Source: Flavobacterium sp. KACC 22761 (lineage in GTDB: Bacteria > Bacteroidota > Bacteroidia > Flavobacteriales > Flavobacteriaceae). Taken from it: 64,000 bases of DNA. The notes below the pieces were generated by a model. That model was not told the DNA's origin. It ran no database searches and worked only from the letters and a program-made list of their open reading frames with translations. Both the position numbers and the translations under genes were made by a program. Every line of letters begins with the position of its first letter. The first letter of the stretch is position 1. Positions 33,508 to 41,804 of this stretch are shown here, one piece after another. The stretch spans positions 496,001 through 560,000 of the forward strand of contig NZ_CP139148.1 of the NCBI RefSeq assembly GCF_034058155.1, given 5' to 3'.

Positions 33508-33906
33508 ATGAAGAAACATTTTTTATTTCTTATTGTCTTTGGACTTTTTTCCAATGCGTATTCGATTGATGCTTCAAAAATAAATTCGGAATCAATTGTA
33601 AATACTTGGATTTGGGAAAAATCTGTCGGAGGCGCGAGCAATCCATATACCGCGACACCAAAAACAGCTGGTTTTACCAAAAAAGTAATCTTTACCTCAA
33701 ACGGAAGAGTTATTACTTATAAAAATGATATAGAAATCAGAAACAGCAGTTATGAAATAGGAAAAGGAATTGGTTTTTCTGATCATCTAGAACATGACCT
33801 AATTACCTTTGAAGGTAAAACCTACGTCATAGAAAACCTTGACAATCAAAACCTAACCATTGTAAGCAACAATCAAGATGCGGCGCGAAGCATCTTTAAA
33901 AGATAG
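33508..33906 (+). CDS. Small secreted lipocalin-like protein
   Basis: A 132-residue protein with signal peptide (MKKHFLFLIVFGLFSNAYS). The signature TWIWEKSVGGASNPYTATPKTAGFTKKVIF, with later strands VITYKNDIEIRNSSYEIG and DLITFEGKTYVIENLDNQNLTI, resembles small Bacteroidota beta-barrel proteins that follow a WxWxxSxGG...TPxxxG pattern. Function unknown. Probably co-transcribed with the lipoprotein gene upstream; not obviously linked to the sigma factor downstream, which has its own -7 box. Confidence 0.65.
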   Translation: MKKHFLFLIVFGLFSNAYSIDASKINSESIVNTWIWEKSVGGASNPYTATPKTAGFTKKVIFTSNGRVITYKNDIEIRNSSYEIGKGIGFSDHLEHDLITFEGKTYVIENLDNQNLTIVSNNQDAARSIFKR

Positions 33907-33926
33907 TTTTTTAAGTTTTTTAAAAC

Positions 33927-33934
33927 TATTTTTG
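33927..33934 (+). promoter_or_regulatory. -7 box of the ECF sigma factor gene
   Basis: TATTTTTG fits TAnnTTTG; a start at about 33941 leaves 17 bases to the TTG start codon at 33958, supporting that unusual start. Confidence 0.55.
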
Positions 33935-33957
33935 CCAAACCAAACAATACCAATTTT

Positions 33958-34509
33958 TTGAAAGACGATTTAGAAAAATACATCAAGCAGTGCATGCAGA
34001 ATAACCGAGAAGGACAGCTGAAAATTTATCAGCTGTTTTCTCCGGTTTTATATGGTATTTGCTTAAAGTATATGAAAAATGAAGATGACGCAAAAGATGT
34101 TTTCCAGGAAGCATTTGTGATCGTTTTTCAGAAAATAAGCCAATATAAATTTGAAGGAAGTTTTGAAGGATGGATGAAGCGAATTTTCATCAACAAGCTT
34201 ATCGAAACTTTAAACAAGAAGAAAAAGGAAAGTTTCTTTTTAGATGTTTTTGATCCTGATACTGATTTTATTGAAGAAGAAGAATTAGAAACGATTCCGA
34301 TAGAGAAAGAAAAATTATTAGAATACATACGGGATTTGCCCGATCAATACCGGACGGTTTTCAACTTATATGTTTTTGAACACATGAAACATAAAGAAAT
34401 AGCCGAATTATTGAAGATTTCAGAAGGAACATCAAAATCAAATTTAAATCGAGCCAAGGGCATTTTGCAAAAGAGGATTTTGAGCATAAAAAATTTTAAG
34501 ATAGCATGA
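33958..34509 (+). CDS. ECF RNA polymerase sigma factor
   Basis: A 183-residue extracytoplasmic-function sigma factor. Region 2 lies at about 20-90 (YGICLKYMKNEDDAKDVFQEAFVIVFQKISQYKFEGSFEGWMKRI) and region 4 at about 120-178 (LPDQYRTVFNLYVFEHMKHKEIAELLKISEGTSKSNLNRAKGIL). TTG at 33958 is the best start because the -7 box lies just upstream and the first in-frame ATG is 12 codons further on. The stop overlaps the next gene by ATGA, coupling it to a protein that looks like its membrane anti-sigma factor. Confidence 0.9.
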   Translation: MKDDLEKYIKQCMQNNREGQLKIYQLFSPVLYGICLKYMKNEDDAKDVFQEAFVIVFQKISQYKFEGSFEGWMKRIFINKLIETLNKKKKESFFLDVFDPDTDFIEEEELETIPIEKEKLLEYIRDLPDQYRTVFNLYVFEHMKHKEIAELLKISEGTSKSNLNRAKGILQKRILSIKNFKIA

Positions 34510-36434
34510 AAAAGCAGAAAATAGAAGATATTTTTTCATCAATGGAAGACTTTTCGAGTGTTCCGCCACCAGAACTTTGGGCTGGTATTGAGGAAAAACT
34601 AGATAAACCTAAAAAGAAAAAGCGAGCGATTCTTTGGTGGTCAGCGGCAGCATGCTTGTTATTATGCTTATCGCTTCCTATGGTTTTGTCTAATTCTGGT
34701 AATAAAATTGATACCGGCAACGCGGTAGAAAAAAACAATGTAGTTCTTGACGAAAATAAAAATAACAAAAACCATAAAAACGCAACTTCAAAAGAAAATC
34801 AAAATTCTGAAACAAATACAAACAGAATCATAAATCCAGATTCTGAAAACATTTCAAATTCTGCTTCTAATTCAGATGCAAATTCTGTTGAAAAAAATGC
34901 GGTTGCAAATGTTGATTCTAAAACAGAAAACAGTTCAAAATCAGGAGTTTCAAAATCAAACGTAATAAATAATTCAACCCAAATTGTTGCAGAAGAAACT
35001 GCAAAAAATGAAAAGAAAAATCAATTTTCTGTTTCTGGAAATCAAAAACAAAGTCAGGCAGTTGCCGTTAAAAATTATGATTCTGGAACACAGAATGCTT
35101 TTAATCCATCTGATAAAAATCAATTCTCTGCTTCTGGAAATCAAAAATCAAATCAAGCTGTTGCCGTTAAAAATTATGATTCTGGAAAACAGAATTCTTT
35201 TAATTCATCAAATAAAAATCAGTTTTCTGCTTCTGGAAATCAAAATCTGAATGCCGAAAAGAAAAATTCAAACCAAGCTTTAGCCGAAAAAAATTATTCG
35301 GCACAAAAACAGAATGCTTTCAATACTGCAAACAAGAATCAATTTTCTGAAAATGAAAAAAGAAATCTTGACAAAGTCTTGGCAGAAAAAACATTTACAG
35401 GCAAAAACGCGAATTCATTTACTACAAATTCAAAAAATCAGCTTCCAAATTCTGTCTTTGAAAACAATGTGAATTCAAACAAAAACAATGTTGCTTTTAA
35501 TTCGGTAAAAACAACTGAAAGTAATAAACAAAATAGTGTTTCGGCAAATAAAACTGAAACGATTATCAAGGATCAAAAATCAGAAAAAGCAATTGCTACC
35601 AATACACAAAAAAGCAATTCAAAATTCAATGATGCTTTAAGCAAAAAAGATTCTGTACAATTGGCAGAACTTCAAAATCTAGAAAAAGGAATTATAACGC
35701 CTGAAGTAAAAAACGAAAAAAAGAAAGATCCAAAAACGACAAATGCAGAAAAATGGGCACTTGAAGTTTTTGCAGGAGTTGCGAATTCAGAAAATTATAA
35801 AAACGACAAAACACTAGGCAATGTCAACGATTCAAAACAAAGCAATAGTTTTGGGGTAAAAACAAAATATAAGCTCAACAAAAAATGGGCTGTGGGTTCA
35901 GGGTTTAAAATAAATGAATTAGGACAAAGTGTTGCAAATGTTTCTTATATTAGCACGAAAAATAATGCATTTTTAGGAACCAGTGATTATTTTATACAAA
36001 ACGCTACAGTTCCTCAGATTGCAACAAACGATAGTTATGTACTGGTTTCTAATACCACAAAAAATGCAGTGAATAGTAATAATATTCAGAGTGGTAAGTT
36101 AGATCAGAGCTTGAAATATATCGAAATGCCGTTAGAGGTTTCGTATGCCGTTTTTTCTAAAAACAAAGCAAGCATCAGTTTAAATACTGGAGGTTTTGTT
36201 GGAAAATTAATTGCAAACAACATTGCTCTTGACGGAAATTCAATTGGTGAAAACGTAAACGCAAATGATTTTGTTTACGGTTCCACTTTAAGCAGTACAG
36301 TACAATATCGCGTTTATAAAAAAACAAATGTTTTTGTAGAACCAGCAATGAATTATTACATTAATCCTTTGAGCAGTCAGTCTTTCAATCAATTCCAATG
36401 GGGATTGAATTTTGGATTGAATGTTTCATTTTAA
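34506..36434 (+). CDS. Probable dual-membrane-spanning anti-sigma protein with C-terminal outer-membrane beta-barrel
   Basis: A 642-residue protein. Residues 1-40 are a short cytoplasmic segment (MKKQKIEDIFSSMEDFSSVP, PELWAGIEEKL) of the kind seen in Bacteroidota anti-sigma proteins. Residues 41-61 form a membrane helix; 62-415 are a Ser/Asn/Lys-rich linker; 417-642 look like a small outer-membrane beta-barrel (alternating hydrophobic strands, end FGLNVSF). The linker contains four imperfect repeats starting KNQFS/KNQF at residues 171, 204, 237 and 277 (units of 33, 33, 40 and 33). This matches the dual-membrane anti-sigma (Dma) design described in Bacteroides, bridging both membranes. ATGA overlap with the sigma gene supports the pairing. 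Signal unknown. Confidence 0.75.
   Translation: MKKQKIEDIFSSMEDFSSVPPPELWAGIEEKLDKPKKKKRAILWWSAAACLLLCLSLPMVLSNSGNKIDTGNAVEKNNVVLDENKNNKNHKNATSKENQNSETNTNRIINPDSENISNSASNSDANSVEKNAVANVDSKTENSSKSGVSKSNVINNSTQIVAEETAKNEKKNQFSVSGNQKQSQAVAVKNYDSGTQNAFNPSDKNQFSASGNQKSNQAVAVKNYDSGKQNSFNSSNKNQFSASGNQNLNAEKKNSNQALAEKNYSAQKQNAFNTANKNQFSENEKRNLDKVLAEKTFTGKNANSFTTNSKNQLPNSVFENNVNSNKNNVAFNSVKTTESNKQNSVSANKTETIIKDQKSEKAIATNTQKSNSKFNDALSKKDSVQLAELQNLEKGIITPEVKNEKKKDPKTTNAEKWALEVFAGVANSENYKNDKTLGNVNDSKQSNSFGVKTKYKLNKKWAVGSGFKINELGQSVANVSYISTKNNAFLGTSDYFIQNATVPQIATNDSYVLVSNTTKNAVNSNNIQSGKLDQSLKYIEMPLEVSYAVFSKNKASISLNTGGFVGKLIANNIALDGNSIGENVNANDFVYGSTLSSTVQYRVYKKTNVFVEPAMNYYINPLSSQSFNQFQWGLNFGLNVSF
35016..35432 (+). 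repeat. In-frame ~99-bp repeats in the anti-sigma linker
   Basis: Four units encode KNQFS..GNQ...AVAVKNYDSG.QN.FN-like blocks; the first two are nearly identical in DNA, the third has a seven-codon insertion, the fourth is diverged. Such repeats can change copy number and hence linker length. Confidence 0.8.
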
Positions 36435-36490
36435 ATAAATTATTAACCATTTAAACCCCAAACCACGTAACCCCCTAAACCTACATAATT

Positions 36491-37051
36491 TTGAAAACAA
36501 GCCTAAAAGCAAGTCTTCTCAAAATGATCGTAAAAAACCATTGGTCTAACCACAAATCTTTCCCCCAGGATTTAATTTTAGCCAAGGAACTGGTTTATGA
36601 TTGCTTTGATTTTGACTGCACGCAGCCTCAACAGGAAAGCGAAAGCATTGATTATAGTGCGTACCGTTTCCTGATGAATGAAAAACATATTTGTTATCGC
36701 GAGGCCAAAATTACCCCAGCAAAAACTGGACAGTTTGTTACTTTGTGGAAACGAAGCAGACTGGGAGTTATTGAACCTTTTGATCATAGTGATGCTATCG
36801 ATTTTGTGATCGTAAGCGTTCGTAAAGATGATCTTTTGGGACAATTTATCTTTCCAAAAAATGTTTTGCTGGAAAAAGCTGTTTTTTCTTCTAAAACTGA
36901 AGAAGGAAAAAGAGCCATCAGAGTTTATCCTCCTTGGGATAAAACTGAAAGCAAACAAGCAAAAAAATCACAACAATGGCAACTAGAATATTTTTATCCG
37001 ATAGTTCCAGAACCTGATTTTGACGCTTTTAAAAAATTGATTTCCTATTAA
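36491..37051 (+). CDS. MepB-family protein
   Basis: A 186-residue soluble protein similar to MepB of Staphylococcus: SAYRFLMNEKHICYREAKITPAKTGQFVTLWKR, IEPFDHSDAIDFVIVSVRKDDLLGQFIFPKNVLLEKAVFSS, GKRAIRVYPPWDKTESKQAKKSQQWQLEYF. MepB is encoded with the MepR-MepA efflux system in staphylococci, but its function is undefined, and no efflux gene is adjacent here. The only early start is TTG at 36491; an ATG at 36524 (MIVKNHW) is an alternative. It ends at a bidirectional hairpin. Confidence 0.82.
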   Translation: MKTSLKASLLKMIVKNHWSNHKSFPQDLILAKELVYDCFDFDCTQPQQESESIDYSAYRFLMNEKHICYREAKITPAKTGQFVTLWKRSRLGVIEPFDHSDAIDFVIVSVRKDDLLGQFIFPKNVLLEKAVFSSKTEEGKRAIRVYPPWDKTESKQAKKSQQWQLEYFYPIVPEPDFDAFKKLISY

Positions 37052-37063
37052 TACAAAAAAAGG

Positions 37064-37090
37064 CTCTCTATTTCTTAGAAAGCCTTTTTT
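37064..37090. terminator. Bidirectional terminator
   Basis: AAAAAAAGGCT-TCTA pairs with TAGA-AGCCTTTTTT with one bulge, between the MepB gene and the convergent SDR gene, with T-runs on both strands. Confidence 0.8.
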
Positions 37091-37108
37091 CTTTTTATAT
37101 CTAAAACT

Positions 37109-37861
37109 TTAAATTGCAGTATAACCGCCATCTGCAATAATATAACTTCCTGTTGTAAACGACGATTTTTCAGAACTTAGAAACACAACCAAATCGGCGA
37201 CTTCTTGAGCAGTTCCTAATCGATTCATTGGCGCCTTTGCTGCAACGGCATCCATTAAATCCTGAGTCAGGTTGTCTTTTAACAAAGCAGTTTCAATGTA
37301 ACCCGGCCCAACTGCATTACAGCGAATGTTTTTCAAAGCATATTCGGCCGCGATATTTTTAGTCAAACCAACCACGCCATGTTTTGATGCTGTGTAAGCA
37401 GGACTATTTGGCGCCGCCACTTGACCGTGAATCGAAGCGATATTGACTATGCTTCCGCCACCATTTTTTTCCATTTGCTCTAATTGATATCTACAGGCAT
37501 AAAAAACACCGCTTAAATTAAGCGCAATTACACGATCCCACGCTTCTGGATCATATTCGCCAGTTGGCTTTGCTGGCCCGCCCATTCCGGCATTGTTACA
37601 GGCGATATCAAGACGTCCGTATTTTGAAACCACAACCTCAACCATATGTTTGTTGTCAATTGCACTCGACGAATCGCCTTTCACAAAAAAAGCTTCACCT
37701 CCGCTGTCTTTAATCATTTTTACGGTTTCTTCACCATGTTCAACATTAATATCTGAAAGGACCACTTTTGCCCCTTCTCGAGCATAGGCTTCTGCAACTG
37801 CACGTCCAATTCCGGAACCACCACCAGATACAAAAGCTACTTTGTTTTCTAAAAGTGCCAT
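37109..37861 (-). CDS. Short-chain dehydrogenase/reductase
   Basis: A 250-residue classical SDR. It has the NAD(P) motif SGGGSGIGRAVAEAYAREGA (about 12-31), NNAGMGG near 89, the catalytic Ser143 region IVNIASIHG, YTASKHG (Tyr/Lys pair about 156-160) and the C-terminal FTTGSYIIADGGYTA. It oxidises or reduces an alcohol/ketone pair; such genes are often labelled glucose 1-dehydrogenase without proof. Asp after strand two (LSDINVEHG) points to NAD rather than NADP. Single gene. Confidence 0.9.
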   Translation of the reverse strand: MALLENKVAFVSGGGSGIGRAVAEAYAREGAKVVLSDINVEHGEETVKMIKDSGGEAFFVKGDSSSAIDNKHMVEVVVSKYGRLDIACNNAGMGGPAKPTGEYDPEAWDRVIALNLSGVFYACRYQLEQMEKNGGGSIVNIASIHGQVAAPNSPAYTASKHGVVGLTKNIAAEYALKNIRCNAVGPGYIETALLKDNLTQDLMDAVAAKAPMNRLGTAQEVADLVVFLSSEKSSFTTGSYIIADGGYTAI

Positions 37862-38009
37862 ATTGTAAAATTTTAAATTGCTCCTACAATTTACGAAGAT
37901 ATTACTGGTTTGAAGCCTTAAAAAATGAGTTTAGCATAACATTAACCTGATATGCTAATCAAATGTTATTTGATGATAAATTGATGATTATCTGCAAGAA
38001 AATCCGTAT

Positions 38010-38384
38010 TTATTGTTCTTCATCTAATTTCATGTTTCCACGATCTTCATGACTTTCCGGATTTGAATTTGGATACCGATTGGGCGTTATATCAGAATTT
38101 CGATCTTTATTTTCTATGGTTTTGCTGGCTTCTTCATCTGTCTCCACGCCACGATTTGCATTTGGATTATCGGGATTTACGCTGTCGGCGACTTTGTCAA
38201 TTTCTTCGTTTACGTTTCGGGCACGATCCACAATTTCTTTTGCGCCTTTTTCATCCGTTACAATTTCCGGTTCCAGATTTGCTTTATCATATTTCGTATC
38301 GTGCGACACGTTTTTACCTTTTGTTTCATCTATATTTTTCTGGACTCCGTTTATTTTTTTTGTCCCTAAATTACTCGTTTCCAT
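38010..38384 (-). CDS. Hydrophilic protein of unknown function
   Basis: A 124-residue protein without signal or membrane segment, rich in Asp, Glu, Asn and Lys: THR/LYS-rich start (METSNLGTKKINGVQKN), EIVTDEKGAKEIVDRARNVNEEIDKVA, and an end with NRYPNSNPESHEDRG. It looks largely disordered, like small stress-associated proteins, but I recognise no family. Start ATG at 38384 is plausible. The gap 37862-38009 has nothing recognisable. Confidence 0.55.
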   Translation of the reverse strand: METSNLGTKKINGVQKNIDETKGKNVSHDTKYDKANLEPEIVTDEKGAKEIVDRARNVNEEIDKVADSVNPDNPNANRGVETDEEASKTIENKDRNSDITPNRYPNSNPESHEDRGNMKLDEEQ

Positions 38385-38527
38385 ACTATTTTCATTTAAT
38401 ATTCTTAGTATAATATTACAAATTCTAGAGTCGAAAAATTTATCGCTTTAAATTGCCTTTTTTCATAATTACCACGTGATAGAATTTTCTTACCTTTATT
38501 AAAAATAATTCAATAAACATTATTATT

Positions 38528-38725
38528 ATGAATTTCTTCAAAATCAAAACCAGCTGGTCAAATGCCGAATTTATTCTGATCAAATTATGTATGGCTTCCA
38601 TTTATATTTTGATTGGAAGCTATTTTCACGAGTTTTTTCAAAACTATTATCCTGTTTTAATTGTCATTTTTGCAATTACTGTAGTCTGGTTTGTGTACCA
38701 ATGGCTGAAAAAAATTAAAGCATAA
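38528..38725 (+). CDS. Small two-helix membrane protein
   Basis: A 65-residue protein with two membrane helices (about 17-33 and 42-60: FILIKLCMASIYILIGSYF and YPVLIVIFAITVVWFVYQW) and a basic end KKIKA. No family recognised with certainty; short flavobacterial proteins of this layout are common. ATG follows an AT-rich stretch, and rluE starts 53 bases downstream with its own -7 box. Confidence 0.6.
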   Translation: MNFFKIKTSWSNAEFILIKLCMASIYILIGSYFHEFFQNYYPVLIVIFAITVVWFVYQWLKKIKA

Positions 38726-38756
38726 AAACTTTGCAAGTTAATTTTGCCAAAGAAAC

Positions 38757-38764
38757 TATCTTTG
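38757..38764 (+). promoter_or_regulatory. -7 box of the pseudouridine synthase gene
   Basis: TATCTTTG fits TAnnTTTG and lies 14 bases before the ATG at 38779. Confidence 0.55.
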
Positions 38765-38778
38765 CAAAAAATTAAAAC

Positions 38779-39351
38779 ATGCACCGACATTTCATTCTTT
38801 TTAAACCTTATGGCTACTTAAGCCAATTTATTTATGAATTAAAAAGAAAGAAAAAGCTTTTGGGCGAATTGCATAATTTTCCCGAAGGAACAATGGCAAT
38901 CGGAAGACTCGATGAAGATTCTGAAGGGTTACTGTTGCTGACAACCGACGGAAACATGAGCGAACTCGTTAGAAGCAAAAAGGTTGACAAAGAATATTAT
39001 GTTCAAGTTGATGGATTAATTACTCCCGAAGCCATAGAGCAATTGCAAAAAGGTGTCGAAATTGGACTTGATGGTGGCAAATACAAAACCAAACCATGTA
39101 AAGCTTTTATCGTTACTGAAATTCCTGATTTTGGGCCAAGAGCAAAAAAAATCAGAGACGAACGCCACGGACCAACTTCGTGGGCGTCAATCACGATTCG
39201 AGAAGGAAAATTTCGTCAAGTTCGAAAAATGACTGCAGCAGTAGGATTTCCAACATTGAGATTAGTGCGTGTACGAATTGGAAATGTATATTTGCAAAAC
39301 TTAAAAGCCGGAGAAGTTCTTGAAGTTCACGATTTTCAATTAGATAATTAG
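38779..39351 (+). CDS. rluE: Pseudouridine synthase, RluE/RsuA family
   Basis: A 190-residue enzyme without the S4 domain. The motif MAIGRLDEDSEGLLLLTTDG (about 35-54) carries the catalytic Asp, KEYYVQVDGLI follows, and the C-terminal TIREGKFRQVRKMTAAVGFPTLRLVRVRIG is typical. RluE makes pseudouridine at position 2457 of E. coli 23S rRNA; the length (no S4) favours RluE over RsuA or RluB, but the site is inferred. trmL follows 52 bases downstream. Confidence 0.85.
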   Translation: MHRHFILFKPYGYLSQFIYELKRKKKLLGELHNFPEGTMAIGRLDEDSEGLLLLTTDGNMSELVRSKKVDKEYYVQVDGLITPEAIEQLQKGVEIGLDGGKYKTKPCKAFIVTEIPDFGPRAKKIRDERHGPTSWASITIREGKFRQVRKMTAAVGFPTLRLVRVRIGNVYLQNLKAGEVLEVHDFQLDN

Positions 39352-39403
39352 AAAATGTGACAATTAGATAATTGTTAAAACTCATAATTTATAACTCAAA
39401 AAA

Positions 39404-39859
39404 ATGCTAAACGTTGTTCTTGTTGAACCTGAAATACCTAATAATACTGGAAATATTGGAAGATTGTGCGTTGGTACAGAAAGCCGACTTCATTTAATTC
39501 ATCCTTTTGGATTCGTAATTAATGACAAAAACCTAAAACGTTCGGGATTGGATTATTGGGTGCATCTTGATGTAACCGAATATCAAAATGTCGAAGAATG
39601 GATTGCGCAGATTCCAGATCATTCACGCGTATTTTTGATGAGTTCACATTCTGAAAAATCATATTTAGAAAATGAATTTCAAGATGGCGATTGGTTGGTT
39701 TTCGGGAAAGAAAGCGTTGGTTTGAGCAAAGAATTTATGGCTCGATTCGAAAATCATTTAACGATTCCGATGTCTCCGCTGATTCGCAGTTTTAATATTG
39801 CAAATTCTGTGGCTTTTGTGGTTGGTGAAGCTAAAAGGCAAATTGGACTAAAAAAATAA
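39404..39859 (+). CDS. trmL: tRNA (cytidine(34)-2'-O)-methyltransferase
   Basis: A 151-residue SPOUT methyltransferase: LVEPEIPNNTGNIGRLC, LHLIHPFGF, LKRSGLDYWVHLDV, then VFGKESVGLSKEF and IPMSPLIRSFNIANSVAFVVGEAKRQ, the knotted SAM-binding region. TrmL methylates the wobble base of tRNA-Leu isoacceptors using SAM. All hallmark motifs are present. A GGTTTT-centred palindrome (39872-39894) lies between it and the convergent btuD-like gene. Confidence 0.92.
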   Translation: MLNVVLVEPEIPNNTGNIGRLCVGTESRLHLIHPFGFVINDKNLKRSGLDYWVHLDVTEYQNVEEWIAQIPDHSRVFLMSSHSEKSYLENEFQDGDWLVFGKESVGLSKEFMARFENHLTIPMSPLIRSFNIANSVAFVVGEAKRQIGLKK

Positions 39860-39871
39860 CTGAAGTGTTAC

Positions 39872-39894
39872 TGCAAGGTTTTCAAAACCTTGCA
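39872..39894. terminator. Palindrome TGCAAGGTTTT / AAAACCTTGCA between convergent genes
   Basis: Eleven-base perfect arms around a single base. There is no T-run directly after, so it may be a dispersed repeat that also ends transcription; it lies between trmL and the btuD-like gene. Confidence 0.5.
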
Positions 39895-39903
39895 GGAAAT
39901 GCA

Positions 39904-40680
39904 TTACGTCACAATAAACTTCCCTTTTTCAGCATCAAAAATTATATGTTCATCTTTGAACAAATTTCCAAAACTTCCGTTTGAAATTAAATTGCATGGT
40001 TCATCTTGCACTATGTTTTCGGGCGTCATCATGATCATTTCGTCACTTAACTGAATTGCCAAATCAATATCATGCGTTGAAAACAAAATGCATTTTTCTG
40101 TTTCCTGAGTCAGTTTTTTTAATAGTTTGAATAATGAAACTTTATGAAGCAAATCAAGATGTGTAGTAGGTTCATCCAAAATAATCAAAGGCGTATCTTG
40201 AGCGAGTGCTCGTGCAATTAAGACTTTCTGCAATTGTCCGTCGCTTATTTCAAAATGTTTTTTATTTGCCAAATGGGTGATTTGAGTCAAGGCTAAAGCT
40301 TCATTGACTTTTACAATATCTTCGGGAGTCAAAGTTCCAACCCAATTGGTATAAGGTTGGCGTCCAAGTGCTACCAATTCAAAAACTGAAAGATTGCTTG
40401 GTGGCAGTTTTTCTGTTAAAACCAAACTTAAATTTTGGGCTAATTCTAAAGGTTTGTAGTCCGAAATATTTTTTTCATTCAAATAAACATTTCCTGATAA
40501 AGGTTTTTGAATTCCGGTGATTGTTCGCAATAACGTAGATTTTCCTATTCCGTTTGCACCAATCAAAGTAATGAGTTTTCCTGATGCTAAGTTTAGATTT
40601 AGATGCTCAGCAATGGTTGTAACTCCTTTCTTGGATTTGTATCCAATATTTAAATTTGAAGTTGATAGAATTGTTTTCAT
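39904..40680 (-). CDS. btuD: ABC transporter ATPase, cobalamin/iron-complex type (BtuD-like)
   Basis: A 258-residue ATPase of the FepC/BtuD group: Walker A GANGIGKSTL (about 41-50), signature region FEISDGQLQKVLIARALAQD (with SDGQ for the usual SGGQ), Walker B LIILDEPTTHLDL and the His of STHD. It powers uptake of a metal complex with the permease and binding protein encoded upstream. Position beside cobU, cobT, cobS and btuB suggests cobalamin, but a siderophore substrate cannot be excluded. SDGQ rather than SGGQ is seen in the FecE-like branch. Third gene of the btuF-btuC-btuD run. Confidence 0.85.
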   Translation of the reverse strand: MKTILSTSNLNIGYKSKKGVTTIAEHLNLNLASGKLITLIGANGIGKSTLLRTITGIQKPLSGNVYLNEKNISDYKPLELAQNLSLVLTEKLPPSNLSVFELVALGRQPYTNWVGTLTPEDIVKVNEALALTQITHLANKKHFEISDGQLQKVLIARALAQDTPLIILDEPTTHLDLLHKVSLFKLLKKLTQETEKCILFSTHDIDLAIQLSDEMIMMTPENIVQDEPCNLISNGSFGNLFKDEHIIFDAEKGKFIVT

Positions 40681-40774
40681 TTTTAAGATGCTAAGATTCT
40701 AAGTTACTGAGACACTAAGTTTTTTTTAAAACGGTGAAAATCTGTTTAATCCGATTAATCTGTGGCCAAATAAA

Positions 40775-41803
40775 TTATTTAAAATTTCTTTTTCTAACTA
40801 AAAGCCAAATTACCACTGGCGCGCCAATTATCGATGTTATGGCATTGATTGGAAGTGTAACATCAAATCCTGGCATTTGTGAAACAATATCACAAAAAAG
40901 CATTATTATAGATCCAAAAAACAATGTACTCCAAAACAATATGGTGTGATTGCTTGTTTGAAAAACCAGTTTTGCAATATGTGGCACTGCAAGCCCAATA
41001 AAAGCAATTGGCCCGGCAAAAGCCGTAATACTTCCTGATAAAATACTCGTCGCGAATATGATAATCAATCTTGCTTTTTTAAAGTTCAGCCCCATGCTTT
41101 TTGCGTAATTTTCGCCCAAAAGCAATGCATTTAACGGTTTTATACTACTTGCACTTAAAATCAAACCAATTCCGACGCAAACTGTCAGAATTACGATAGT
41201 TCCCCAAGAAAGATTTCCGAGACTTCCCATTGACCAAAACGTGAATTTTTGAAGTTGTTCTGCAGTACTGAAATAGGTTAAAACACTGACAATTGCAGTT
41301 GTAAAACTCCCAAACATCAATCCTACAATCAAAATTGCCATTGTATCGCGCAATCTTTGTGAAACTACTAAAACCAAAAGCAAAACTAGAGTACTTCCAA
41401 AAGTAGATGCAATCACAATTCCGTAGGATGACAGCGCAATTACCTGTAAAAAAGAAGGCAAAAATCCTGCTCCCAAAATCACAAAAGCAACGCCTAAACT
41501 TGCTCCAGAACTTAATCCTAAAACATACGGCCCAGCCAACGGGTTCCGAAATAATGTCTGCATTAAAAGTCCGCTGATCGAAAGTCCAGTTCCTACTAAA
41601 ACCGCCGTAATTGCTTTTGGCAAACGATAATTTATTATGATGTATTCCCAAGTCGATTTTGTAGCCTGTCCTCCAGTTAAACTCGAAAAAACTTCTTTCA
41701 GCGGAATTGTAACCGAACCCAGACTAATGCTTGCAAAAAACATCAGCCAAAGTCCAAGAGACAAAACGACAAATAAAATGGTATTTCTTTTTTTGTTTGC
41801 CAA
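40775..41803 (-). CDS. btuC: ABC transporter permease, FecCD family (BtuC-like)
   Basis: A 342-residue protein with about ten membrane helices. It has NYRLPKAITAVLVGTGLSISGLLMQTLFRNPLAGPYVLGLSSGASLG, which is the diagnostic RxPR.........GxxLxxxGxxxQxxxxNPLAxPxxLGxxxGA pattern of FecCD permeases, and FAGPIAFIGLAVPHIAKL near the end. Imports cobalamin or an iron complex; context favours cobalamin. Its start follows the btuF stop by one base. The 94-base gap to btuD holds TTTAATCC...TTAATCTGTGGCC repeat-like sequence. Confidence 0.85.
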   Translation of the reverse strand: MANKKRNTILFVVLSLGLWLMFFASISLGSVTIPLKEVFSSLTGGQATKSTWEYIIINYRLPKAITAVLVGTGLSISGLLMQTLFRNPLAGPYVLGLSSGASLGVAFVILGAGFLPSFLQVIALSSYGIVIASTFGSTLVLLLVLVVSQRLRDTMAILIVGLMFGSFTTAIVSVLTYFSTAEQLQKFTFWSMGSLGNLSWGTIVILTVCVGIGLILSASSIKPLNALLLGENYAKSMGLNFKKARLIIIFATSILSGSITAFAGPIAFIGLAVPHIAKLVFQTSNHTILFWSTLFFGSIIMLFCDIVSQMPGFDVTLPINAITSIIGAPVVIWLLVRKRNFK

Positions 41804-41804
41804 T

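Noticed and set aside
35016..35432. CRISPR or minisatellite locus
   Set aside because: The repeats are in frame within a long coding region and vary by whole codons.
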